Of a DNA stretch of 64,000 bases, positions 47,724 through 59,700 are shown piece after piece. Within the stretch, counting starts at the first letter, position 1, and every line of letters starts with the position of its first letter. A program made the position numbers and the translations under genes. The stretch lies in assembly GCF_003966895.1 (NCBI RefSeq), contig NZ_AP018449.1, positions 4,605,501-4,669,500 on the forward strand. The letters are read 5' to 3'. Origin of the DNA: Methylomusa anaerophila. Its GTDB lineage: Bacteria; Bacillota; Negativicutes; Sporomusales; Sporomusaceae. The notes beneath the pieces were generated by a model that did no database searches, was not told where the DNA came from, and was given only the letters and a program-made list of their open reading frames with translations.

Positions 47724-47777
47724 ATTCTCACAAGTAATTACATTTTCCAGTTCCCAAGTTTTGCATAACGCCTCATG

Positions 47778-50700
47778 TTAATCCACTATTTTCTCCGTTT
47801 CCTCATTAAGGGAATCCTGGTGTTTAAACGAACTAAACAGTTGTTCCGCCTGTTCGCCGTCTAAAACCCCGTTCTTCACTTGCTCCAAAATCTCATTCAA
47901 AGAATTCAAGGAAAGGTTCTGGGTTGATTTTGCCGATGCTTGAATCGTTTCCCCCTTCTGCTCAGGCAATTCCAATACCAGATAATTTGCCATCTTGACA
48001 ATACTTGGATAATCATAGATTCTTGTTGCCGGAATTGATGTCCCATATTGCCGGTTAATTGCCTGAACCCACTCCACACCGGTAATTGAATCAAGCCCCA
48101 TATCCACAAATTCTTTATCTACATCCATATCGCCCGGGTTCATTCTCAGGACTTCCGCCAGGCTTGCTTTGAGCTCTTCCCGCAGTGAGTCCGCCAAGAC
48201 GCCCGGCTGGCCTTGAACCAGGGATTGGGCTTCATTGTTAATCTCAAATCGTGATGACGAGACTTGGTCTGATTTTACAGGCGCTGCTTGAATCATCTCT
48301 CTTTTTAGCTCAGTTTTTAGCTCAGCTAATTCTGTTGCCAGATAATCGGCCATTTTACCAATAGTGGGATAATCATAGATTCTTGTTGCCGGAATTGATG
48401 TCCCATACTGCCGGTTAATTGCTTGAACCCACTCCACACCGGTAATTGAATCAAGCCCCATATCTACAAATTCTTTATCTATATCAACATCGTTCAGCAT
48501 CATTCTTAAGACTTCCGCCAGGCTTGCTCTGAGCTCTTCCCGCAATGATTCCACCGAGACGGCCGGCTGAACATGAGCTATGGATAAAATGTCTGGAGGC
48601 TGCAATTTCACATCCCGCCCTGTTGACGCTGCATCCCTGTTCAGCGGCGCTTGCGTCTCTGAAATCCCGGGTATGGCTTCCTCGTTAATCGCAAGTTTTG
48701 ATAATAAAATGCCGGGAGGCTGCAATTTCACATCCTGCCCTGTTGACGCTGCATCCCTGTTCAGCGGCGCTTGCGTCTCTGAAGTCGCGGGTATGGCTTC
48801 TTCGTTAATCGCAAATTTTGATGATACGATGCCTGGAGGCTGCAATTTTACATCCTGCCTTGTTGGCGCTGCATCCCTGTTCAGCGGCGCTTGCGTCTCT
48901 GACAAGGTCATTAGTAAAACCCCGCTCGGTTTACTTGAGACTTTTGCAATCGTGCTTGTCACGTTGGCGGACTGTAAAGATTGCTTAGGAATTTCTGATT
49001 GAACCGACTCTTTCAATGTTAAGGTCATTGCAGCGGTTGAGATTCGGACCGGGTCGACGGGCTTTTTGGTCTCGACTGGGGGAATCCAGTAGCGCTCTTT
49101 GGCAAAGGGATAGGTGGGCAGAGAGATGCGCCTGGGTTTGGTTTCGGCATAAAGCTTGTTCCAGTCGATGGACAGGCCCTTGACCCAAAGGTCGGTGAGT
49201 TTGGCATATTTGCCGCGTTGGATCCATTTGCAAATAGCTTCCTGCAATTCTTCATCCGCTGTAAAGACGGCCAGGGTCTCCTTGTTGCGTTTGACCTGTC
49301 CCCGGTAGAGGTCTTCTAAGCCGTCCCGGCCTGCCAGATAACCTTGTAGTTTCTCCTCCAGCTCTTTAAAAGAAGCGGCGATAACAGCCAGACGTTCTTC
49401 CATAGCCTCTCTTCCCACCTGAAGGGTGTAAGCGACGTCGGTTAAGTCGCCGTCGGAGAATTGCTGGCTTTGGATGACAGTCAGCAATTGCTGCGCTTGT
49501 TCCTGCAAGCGCTCTTCGGTCTTGGCGGATAATACGATAATGGCCGGGTTTTGGGAAGTAATGGTGATTGGGATTCTTTCCTGAGCCGGGATGTACTCCT
49601 CAATTATTAGGTGAGCGTTGGAGCCCCCGGCGCCAAAGGAAGAGATGCCGGCTGTCCTGGGATATTCCCTGGTGTCTCCGTCAATCGTAACCACCGGGCG
49701 CTTCCACTGGGCCAGCTCCTGTTGGACGACGAAGGGGGTGACGGGGAAATCGATATTAGGATTTAATTCCCTGGCATGCAGACTGGGAGCAATCTTTTGA
49801 TGTTTCATTTGCAGTACAATTTTGGCAACCCCTGCAATCCCGGCGGCTGCTTCCAGGTGGCCTATGTTTGATTTCACTGAACCGATGGCGCAATATCCTG
49901 TATCTTTTGTGTCCTTGCGGAATGCCTGGGTGAGGCTTGTAATTTCAATCGGGTCACCAAGTTCCGTCCCCGTCCCATGGGCTTCGATGTAGCTGACGGT
50001 CCGGGCATCCACACCGGCTTTTTCCATCGCTTTTCTGATGACATCCCCCTGAGCGTTTGGATTGGGCACGGTATATCCGTTGGTCTTGCCGCCATGATTA
50101 ATACTGGTACCCCGGATGAGGGCATAGATATGATCATGGTCCTTTATTGCCTGAGACAGGGGTTTTAATAAAACGCATCCTACTCCTTCACCGGGTACAA
50201 ATCCGTTGCTGCCCCGGCCAAAGCTCTTGCATTGTCCATCCGCCGACAGCATCTGTTGACCGCAAAGTCCGATATAGCTTAAAGGATGGAGATACAGATT
50301 TACCCCGCCGGCAATTGCCATCTCACATTCGCCGTGGTAAAGATGTTCGCAGGCTTCATGAATTGCGGTTAACGAGGAGGAACACATCGTGTCGACCGGC
50401 ATGCTGGGACCTTGCAAATTCAGGAGATAGGAGATTCTGTTGGCCACGGAGCTAAAGGAGGTGCGGGGAAAAACTTTTTCCCCGTGTTTCCAAAGATCGG
50501 TACCGTACAGCGCAAATTCTGTCTTGGTAATTCCCGCGAAGACCCCGATCTGCCGGTTATACTGGCTTGCAAGTTGTTCCCTGGTATATCCTGCATCCTC
50601 CAACACTTCCCAACAAGCCTCCACGAACAATCTTTCCTGCGGATCCATATTAAATGCTTCCCGGGGCGCAATATTGAAGAAGATTGGGTCAAAATCCGCA

Positions 50701-53700
50701 AATCCTTCGATAAAACCACCCCATTTGCTGTAGCTCTTGCCTTGGGCCACGGCTTCCTGCCGGTCCGGATGATAGAATCCTTCCAATGGCCAGCGTTCCG
50801 CTGGAATTTCGGCGATGCAATCCTTGCCTGTTTGTAAATTCTCCCAGTACTCGGCCAGGGACTTCGCCTGAGGATAACGCCCGCTCATGCCAATGATGGC
50901 AATTGGTTCTCTGGTTCTTTCCCTTGCGGCGGCAAAATTTCGGGTTTGCTTCCTGCTTGTTTTCAACGATGTCAGTACGGAAAAATCGCTGTCGGCGAGG
51001 GATGTTGTTGAGGGTGCTTTAGATGTTGATGTTGGCTGTACCTGATCCTGGAGTCCGGTCCACTGCATGCACCCTTGGGGGTAGTCCGCAATAAAATAAT
51101 CTGCTAAGGCTCCTAGTGTCTGATATTCATAAAACAAGGTTTTTGACAGCTCACCGAAGATTTCGGCAAGTTTTTGATTGAGCCGGTTAATCATAATCGA
51201 ATCGATGCCATAGCTTTCCAGAGCCTCGTCAGGATCTATTTTCCCTATACTCAACTTGGTGGTTTCTCCAAATAGAACTTTTAGTTGATGTAAGGTTTTT
51301 TCGCGAAGCAGTCCGGGATCTTGCGCGAAGGCGGCCTGCAGCTTGGCAGGCTGGCGGTCGGATTGGGGAGTGGCCGGAGTTATCGCCAGCAGTTTTTGCT
51401 TCATCTGTACCGGATTGCCTTCCAGCACCAGCACCTGAGGCTGTTCGCAGGCCAATCCTTGGTAGAGGGCCTGGATGCCGGACTCGGTTTGCATGGGAAC
51501 CATGCCGGTGCTTTGCCGCATCATCCTCTCATTCTCTCTATCCAGTTGCATCCCGCCCTCTCGCCACAGCGGCCAGTTGACGGACAGCGTCCGGCCGTGG
51601 CGCCGGCCTGAGACCGCCAAGTCGTGACGGTAGCCGGCGTAGGCGTCCATGAAGGCGTTGGCTGTTGCATAGTCGGCCTGGCCCGGGTTGCCAAAATTTC
51701 CTGATATGGAGGAGAAGAGCAGGAAGAAGTCCAGCCTCTGGTCCTGGCTGGCCTGATCCAGGTTGATCAGTCCGCTCACCTTGGGAGCGAGAACTGCCTG
51801 GAACTCCTCGCTAGTTTTCTTGATGATGAAGTTGTCTTTGAGTATGCCGGCGGCATGGATGATGCCGTTGAGGCTGCCGGACTCACGCTGGATATCCTGA
51901 ATCAGGCTGTTGACTGCTTCCTTGTCGGTTACATCCACCTGATGGTAAATGATCCGGGCGCCCGCTTCCTCCAGTTCTTTCAGCCTGGCTTGTCTGTTTT
52001 CGTCTAAAGGCGAGCGGCCGGTGAGGACCAGGGTGGTATCCTTGGCTTGCCGGATGATCTCCTGGGCAAAGAGGAGTCCCAGACCGCCGGCGCCGCCGGT
52101 GATCAGGTAAACGCCCCGGTCTTTCCAGGGGATGACCCCTTCCGGGGAAGCTTCCAGTTCCCTCAGGCCGGCAACGAAACGTTTGCCGGCCTGGTAGCGG
52201 ACCTGATGATCCTCAGGGCTGCGGCTGTTCTCCCGCAGTTGTTCGATGATTGTCGCCGGGTCTTGTCCCGGCTCTATGGCAATCAACTGTCCCGCAAGTT
52301 TGGGGTTCTCCAGCCGGGCTGTTTTTAACAGGCCGGCAAGGCCGGCGCAGAGTTGTTGTTCATTCTGGCTGGAAACCACGATCTGGATCAGTATTTGTTC
52401 TTTCGGTTTATCCCTGAGAATGCTTTGAGTTTCTTCAAATACCCGGGCGGCATAGCTTTGGAAGCGCTCTTCGATCTCCGGCTGCGGCGACTTTAGAAGC
52501 AGGCAGTTGGCCTTGTTCAGCTCAGCAGTAATGCTTTCCGGAGAAAGGCTGTCTGTATCGCAGAGGATTACCAGGTGCCGGGCATAGTCAGGGGCTGAGG
52601 CTTCCTGGGCAACGGCTTGTTCCTTCCAGGAGGGCTGGAGCAGCAGCGTCCTGCTGGGTTCGACGCCCGCTTCACTTTCCAGGATTCTGGTGGTGAATGC
52701 CTTCATGCGCACGCAAACGCGGCCTTGATCATCGCACAGGTCGATATCCAGCTTCTGCAGCCTGTCCGTCGGCGTGCTGCCGCCGCTGTAGCGGATTAGC
52801 GCCCACATGGCCGGGGTGCAGCTGCCAAATACTTCTAGTTCCTCCAGGGCCAAGGGCAGAATAGGTTTGAAGGAGGTGTTGTTGGCTGGTGTCATGTCAA
52901 TCATTAAGCCCATGGAGGCCTGGAGGGCGGAGTCCAGCAGGCCGGGGGGCAGGACGAACTGATCCTGAGTGGCTGTTGCGGCTGACGGCAGGGTGAGCTT
53001 AGCCAGGACCTGATCTTGTCCTATATACAACTGCTGGATCATCGTATGGAAGGCCTTGTTTATCTGGGAAGCGGAAAGGATGCTCCGGGCGCACTTGGCC
53101 TTAAGGGCAGACAGGTCCAAGGCTGGAGCCTCCTGGACAAGACTCAGCATTGCCACTCCCTGGCTGTGCACGATTGGCTCGGCGCCGACCCCATCGGGCT
53201 GGCTGTAAATCTCATAGGCGATCTGGCCGGTCTCCTCGGGATAGAGTCCGATGTGTACCTGGACTGGTCTGTCTTCCACGGCAATGGGGCGTGTCCAGAC
53301 GATGTCCCGGAACCGGATCCGGGTCTTTTCTTCGTGCAGGACTGCCGCTGCCTGTTCCACTGCGGCCCTGGCCATCTCCAGGCAGGCTACTCCGGGCAGG
53401 ACGCTCCGGCCGTTCAGTATAGGATCCGCCAGGAAGAACTCCTGGCCGGTAAATATTGATGTGAACTTGTATTCGGCAAGGTTGGAGGTATTCTGGTGCA
53501 CAAGGGGATGGAGGGAGGCTGCTGTTGTGGAGATTGAGGTTGTTTTAGCCTCGATCTCAGGCAGCCAGTAGCGCTCTTTGGCAAAAGGATAGGCAGGCAG
53601 GGAGATACGCCGGGGCTTGGCAGCGGGATAGAGCCGGTTCCAGTCAAAGGACAGGCCCTTGACCCACAGGTCGATAAGTTGGGTATATTTGCCCTTGGCG

Positions 53701-56700
53701 ATCCAGATGTCAATTATTTTGGGCATATCTTCGTCTGCTGTCAAGACGTCCAGGGTCTCCCTGTTACGCTTAACCTGCCCCCGGTAAAGATCCTCAATAT
53801 TGTCCCGGCCCGCCAGGTAGCCTTGCAATTTCTCCTTCAGTTCCTGGAGCGACACGGCGGTTATGGCCAGGCGCTCCTCCATGGCCTCTCTTCCCACCTG
53901 GAGGGTATAGGCGATGTCGGCTAAGTCGGTATCGGCGAACTGCCCGCTCTGGACGGCGGCCAGGAGTTGTTCCGCCTGTTCGCGGAGGCGGTCCTCATTC
54001 TTGGCGGAGAGTACGATGATGGCCGGACTGGGGAAGGTGACGCTGCTTTCAGGTTTTTCTTCCGCCGGGACGTATTCCTCGATCACCACATGGGCATAAG
54101 TGCCGGAAAACCCGAAAGAGCTGATCCCGGCTGTTCTTGGGACTCCCGCCGGGCTTTTCCATTCCTCCAGTTCCCGGTTAATATAAAGAGGTGATTTATC
54201 CAGCTGAATATATGAATTCAACTGCTTAAATTTCGGCATCGCCGGAATCTGCCGGTTTTTCATCTGCAGAATGACTTTTATGATGCCGGCAATTCCCGCA
54301 GCGCCTTCCGCATGGCCAATGTTGGCCTTGGCCGATCCTATCGCGCAGAATTGCTCTTTCCTGGTAAATCGTTTGAACGCTTTTTTTAAGCTGTCAATTT
54401 CAATGGGATCGCCCAATTTGGTCCCTGTGCCGTGGGCCTCGATATAACTTATGGCTTCAGGATCGATGCCGGCATCTTCCCAGGCTTTGACAATGACATT
54501 TTCTTCGCCGGCAACGCTGGGGGCGGTTAAGGAAGGGGTGTAGCCCCCATGCAGGGATGCTGAGCCTTTAATAACCGCATAAATATGATCCCCGTCCCGT
54601 TTTGCCTGTTGTAATGGCTTTAACAAGATGCTGCCCACGCATTCTCCCGGAACATACCCATCGGCAGCTTCATCGAAAGTATGGCAGCGTCCCGTGGGCG
54701 ATAAGGCGCCGATACTGCAAAAATAGCGATAATGAGCAGACGATAGGAGTAAGTTGGCCCCGCCGACAAAAGCCATGTCACATTCTTTATTGCGTAAAGC
54801 ATGACAGGCGTAATGCAGGGCAAACAAGGAGGACGAGCAGGCAGTATCCACCGCCAGACTCGGACCTTTAAAGTCAAATGAGAATGAGACCCGGTTGGCA
54901 ATGACAGTCTGCGCATTGCCGGTTCCGATATAAGGATCTGTCGGGTAGTTCATCTCGGCGATCTTATCAGCGTAATCATGAAAACAAACGCCGACAAATA
55001 CACCTGTATTGGTTCCTCTTAACTGGTTGATGTACCCCGCATCCTCACCGGCAGCGTAAATGCTTTGCAGCAGCAGCCGAAGCTGGGGATCCATCCACTC
55101 CGCTTCCCGCGGCGCAATGTTGAAGAAATCAGCGTCAAATTTATCCACATCATCAAGGAAGCTGCCCCATTTGCTATAGGTTTTATCTTTTGCCTGCGGA
55201 TTTTCATCGTACCAGGGGCGATAATCCCAATGGTCCGGCGGCACTTCCTTGATTACGTCCTTCTTGCTGCATAGATTGTTCCAGAATTGATCTAAGTTGG
55301 CGGCTTCGGCAAATAATCCATGCATCCCGATCACGGCAATATCGTCTTTCGTGGGTTCGGTAAGTGTTTTTATATTTATATTTATATTTTTTATATTTGC
55401 CGGCGCAAGTCTTTGCGCCATAACCGGGCCGGGTTGGCTAATACTTGGCGTCACTTTCGGCGGCGTGTGCCCTTTATCAATTCCCAGCAGCTGCCGGAAC
55501 GACTCTTGATGTTCCGTGGCGAAAAACTCCATAAGTTCTTTAATATTCGGGTATTCAAAAAATAAGGTTGGGTATAATTCAATATTTGCTTCTTTTTCAA
55601 TCTCATTGGCTATCGCCACCAACTTAGAGGATTCTATCCCCAAGTCCATAAAATTGACCTCTAAGTTGGAAAGCCGTGAACTATTTTTTACGTTATTAGC
55701 CAATTTGCTTAGCAAGTATTTTTGAATTTTACCGGCAAGACCGGTTGAATCTGACGGTGATTGGACATGATAAGCCGGACTCTCCCGGCTTTGCTGCTGA
55801 AGTTCCGCCGAAGCGGGAATCAGCTGATCCGCCGCGGGAATTTGGCTGGTGGAACGAAGCCGCTTAATGGAGCAGCCGGCAAAACTGGCAACGACCTCCG
55901 ACTCATCATTGATCAGATCGGCATCAAAAACAATCATTTCCCCCGAGTTCTTCACCAGTCTTACAAGCAGCCAGCATTGTTCCAGTCTGCCATTTTTCTG
56001 GAACTGAATATCTTTAATTCCAAAGGGCAGATAACCTTCTTCACCATCCGCTTGTTTGTCCAATAAAGGCGACATTGCCAGATACGCGCTATTGGCAAAA
56101 AGAGGATGTAATACATAAGCATGGTTTTCTTCCCGCAGGATTTGGCTTAAATCAACTCTGGCCATTACCAGGTCGTTTCCTGTATAAAGATGAGTGATTG
56201 TTTTGAAACTCTCCCCAAATCCAACAGCCAGATTGGCAGTATAAATCCCAGCGATGTCATGGTATTCTTCCAAAGAGTTTGTTATGATGTCCACGTCTAT
56301 TTTCTTGCTCTCGCAGGGAGTCTGCTGCAAGCTGACGGTAGCCGCCAGATCCCATGCCCCGGATGAAATATGCCGGTACAGAACCTGAAACTCCATTGCC
56401 GGTCCTTTCTGTACGGGTTCCACCAGGACTTCCACCTGCTGGCCCTCTTTCACAACGATTGGTTTAACAAAATTCAGGCGGTGAAGATGAAGGCTTTTTT
56501 CCTGGGGAAAGATCTTATAAAAAGCATTGATTGCCAAGCTTGCATGAGTCACGCCGATGAGTACTTGCTCGCCATACACGGTGTGATCTCTAAGGTACGG
56601 TTCGTTGTATGCATATACCTCAGGAGTGATATTATTGTCATTATCTTTATTATCTTTAATAATTCTTTCAGTCATCATTAAATCTCCCTGTTCAAAAGCA

Positions 56701-59700
56701 AATTCAATATCATGATCAAAGACATACTTGGGCAGCTTTATCGGGGGGGCTTCAAGACCATTCAGTTGTCTGAATTCCACGGCCGCCCCCGCCGCCCAAT
56801 ATTGCGCCAGTTGCCTTAAATCCTTCCTTTCCAATGCTTGCGGCAGGTTTGATGCGTCTAAAGAACTGCCAGTAAACGCGCCGTCGAAAGAGGTGTATAT
56901 GCCGGAAGCCGCCAATTCTTCTCCCGCCGCCAGCAGATCCAGTTTTTCCAAAAGCTCCGGCACCGACGCTACTGCCATCGCCGCTCTGTGCTCTAAGTTA
57001 TGGTTGATTTTCTGCAAGGACCGTTCCATATCCCCGATTGCCAGCGATGCGTTCCGGGTTAAATACCCCCGCATTTCTTTAAGATACTTGCGCAAACTCC
57101 CTTCTGTCTTGGCAGAAAAAATCATGAGGTATTCCGGGCGGGGATTTAGGCTGGAAACTTGGGCCAAACCTTCCCCTGTATATTCTTCTACAATCAAATT
57201 GGTATAGGCCCCGCCGGCGCCAAAGGAGTTGATCATGCTTCTTCGCGGCAGATTCTCGCCTGTTTTGGCATCCTTTAACGGATTCCAGGGACTGGTTGTT
57301 TCCTGCAGGTAAAAGGGACTGCTTTCCAGCTTAACATTGGGATTCCTCGGATTTGCATTGATTGACGGCACCAGGGTTTTGTGTTGCAGCTGCAAGAGAA
57401 CTTTACTGAGCTGGGATATCCCCGAGGCGGCTTCCAGATGACCCAGATTGGATTTTACCGAGCCCAGCGCACAGTATTGCTTCTGATCCGAATATTTTTT
57501 AAAGGCGTTGTTTAGCGCGATCAACTCAATGGGATCTCCCATTTCCGACCCATTGGCGGCCGCCTCCACATAGCTGATAGTCAAAGGATCGATTCCGGCC
57601 CGCTGGATTGAATTCAGTATTAACTGGGCCTGTTGCCTGGGGTCGGGAACTGTGTATGCCTGCCGGCCGCCGCCATGATTGGCGAAACTGCTTTTAATCA
57701 CGGCATCGATGCGGTCGTGATCTTGAATTGCCAGCGAGAGGGGTTTTAACAGCACCGCCCCCACGCCTTCTCCCGGAATATATCCGTCACCGGCGCCAAA
57801 GCTTTTACTCCGGTTGCCGCTGCCAAGAAATTTCACTCGTTGCAATGCATCATACTTGGATGGATCCAGGGTTAGATTCACTCCCCCGGCGATAGCCATG
57901 GAGCAGGTCTTCTGCTTCAGACTTTCACAAGCGAGATGAATCGCGGTTAACGAACTGGAGCAGGCGGAATTGACGGCCATACTCGGTCCGGTAAGATTAA
58001 AGAAATGCGAGGTTCGATTGGCAATTTGCCAGTCCGTGCCATTAGAGCTTAGCGCGGCCAGTTCCTGGGAGGGAATGCTCCAGGGATATTGGCCGTACAT
58101 GGCGCCGACAAATACCCCGATCCCCTTCTGATACCTGGCTTGCAGATCCTGCAGAGCCGGTTTGGCATAACCCGCGTCCTCAAATGTCTCCCAGACAATC
58201 TCTAAAAACAACCGGACTTCCGGCGGCAGTTCCAGGACTTGATCCCGGGGGATTTCAAACAAGTAATGGTCAAATCGATCAATACTGTCCAAAAAACCGC
58301 CATAGTACTTCTCATATTGATATGGCAATTGCCCTTTTGATAATGCTTGGGCTAATGAGGTGTTCCAGCGTTGGCTGGAAACTTCGGCAATACAATTGTC
58401 GCCCGCTTTCAGGTGCTCCCAGAATTCTTCTAATGTATTTGACAAGGGATAACGGCCACTGATGCCGATAATGGCAATATCTTCCGCCGTTTGTTCCGGC
58501 AGGACCGCTTCCTGTAACTTCATAAACCGGGACCTTCTCTGAAGATTAGAGGCCGCCGGAGCATTCGGCGGCTGGATGATAGTCTCTTGCTCCGCCGGTG
58601 CTATTGATTCTGATAATTTTTCGGAATGATTTTCAATCAGATAATCTACCAGTTCCTGGGTGTTGCTATATTCAAACAGGAGGGTCTTGGGGAGTTCTCC
58701 GGTTACTTTTTCCAACTTCCGGATTATATTTACTTGCATAATGGAGTCAATTCCATATTTTTCGAAATGTGTTTCCGGCTGTATTTTTTCCTGGGACAGA
58801 CCAATTACATTCCCCAGCGCCTGTTTCACCAGGTCCAGGGTTTGGGCCTGTAAAGAATCATCGGCGGCATCGGCGGCATTGATTTTTCCTTTGGGCTTCG
58901 TAATCCCGCCGGCAGGGGAATCCAAGCCTGTAGAGCGCCTTAATTTCGCCAGGTTGCCTTCCGCCACCAGCACCTGGGTCTTGCCGGCGGCTAATCCCCG
59001 GTAGAAGGCCCGGATGCCGGTCCCGGTCTGCATGGGAAACATGCCGATGCTTTGCTGCAGTATTCTCTCGGTCTCTTTATCGACCCTCATCCCGCCTTCC
59101 TGCCACAGCGGCCAGTTGACGGACAGTGTCCGGCCGTGACGCCGGCCGGAAGCCGCCAGGTTGTTGCGGTAGTGGGCATAGGCGTCCATAAAGGCATTGC
59201 CGGTAGAGTAGTCGGCCTGGCCCGGGTTGCCCATGGTTCCTGCCAGCGAGGAGAAGACTACGAAGAAGTCCAGTCTCTGGTCCTGGCTGGCCTGATCCAG
59301 ATTGACCAGGCCGCTGACCTTGGGAGCAAGGACGGCCTGGAACTCCTCTTTGGTCTTCTTGATGATGAAGCTGTCTTTGAGCATGCCGGCGGCATGGATA
59401 ATGCCGTTGAGATTACCGAACTCCTGCCGGATGTCTTCCATCAGACCGGTGATTGCATCCTTGTCGGTCACATCCGCCTGGCGGTAGATGATCCGGACGC
59501 CCAGGTTCTTCAGTTCTTTGAGCCGGGCCTGTCTGTCTTCGGCCAGCGGCGAACGGCCGGTGAGGATCAGGACGGCTTCTTTGACTTTATGGGCAATTTC
59601 CCTGGCAAAAATGAGTCCCAGGCCGCCGGCGCCGCCGGTTATTAAATAGACCCCCCGGTCTTTCCAGGGGATCTCCTTGGTTTCAGGGGAAACTTCCATT

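Noticed and set aside
48582..48903. CRISPR-like spaced repeats
   Set aside because: The period is 120 bp with no unique spacers, and the repeat is in frame within PKS A.
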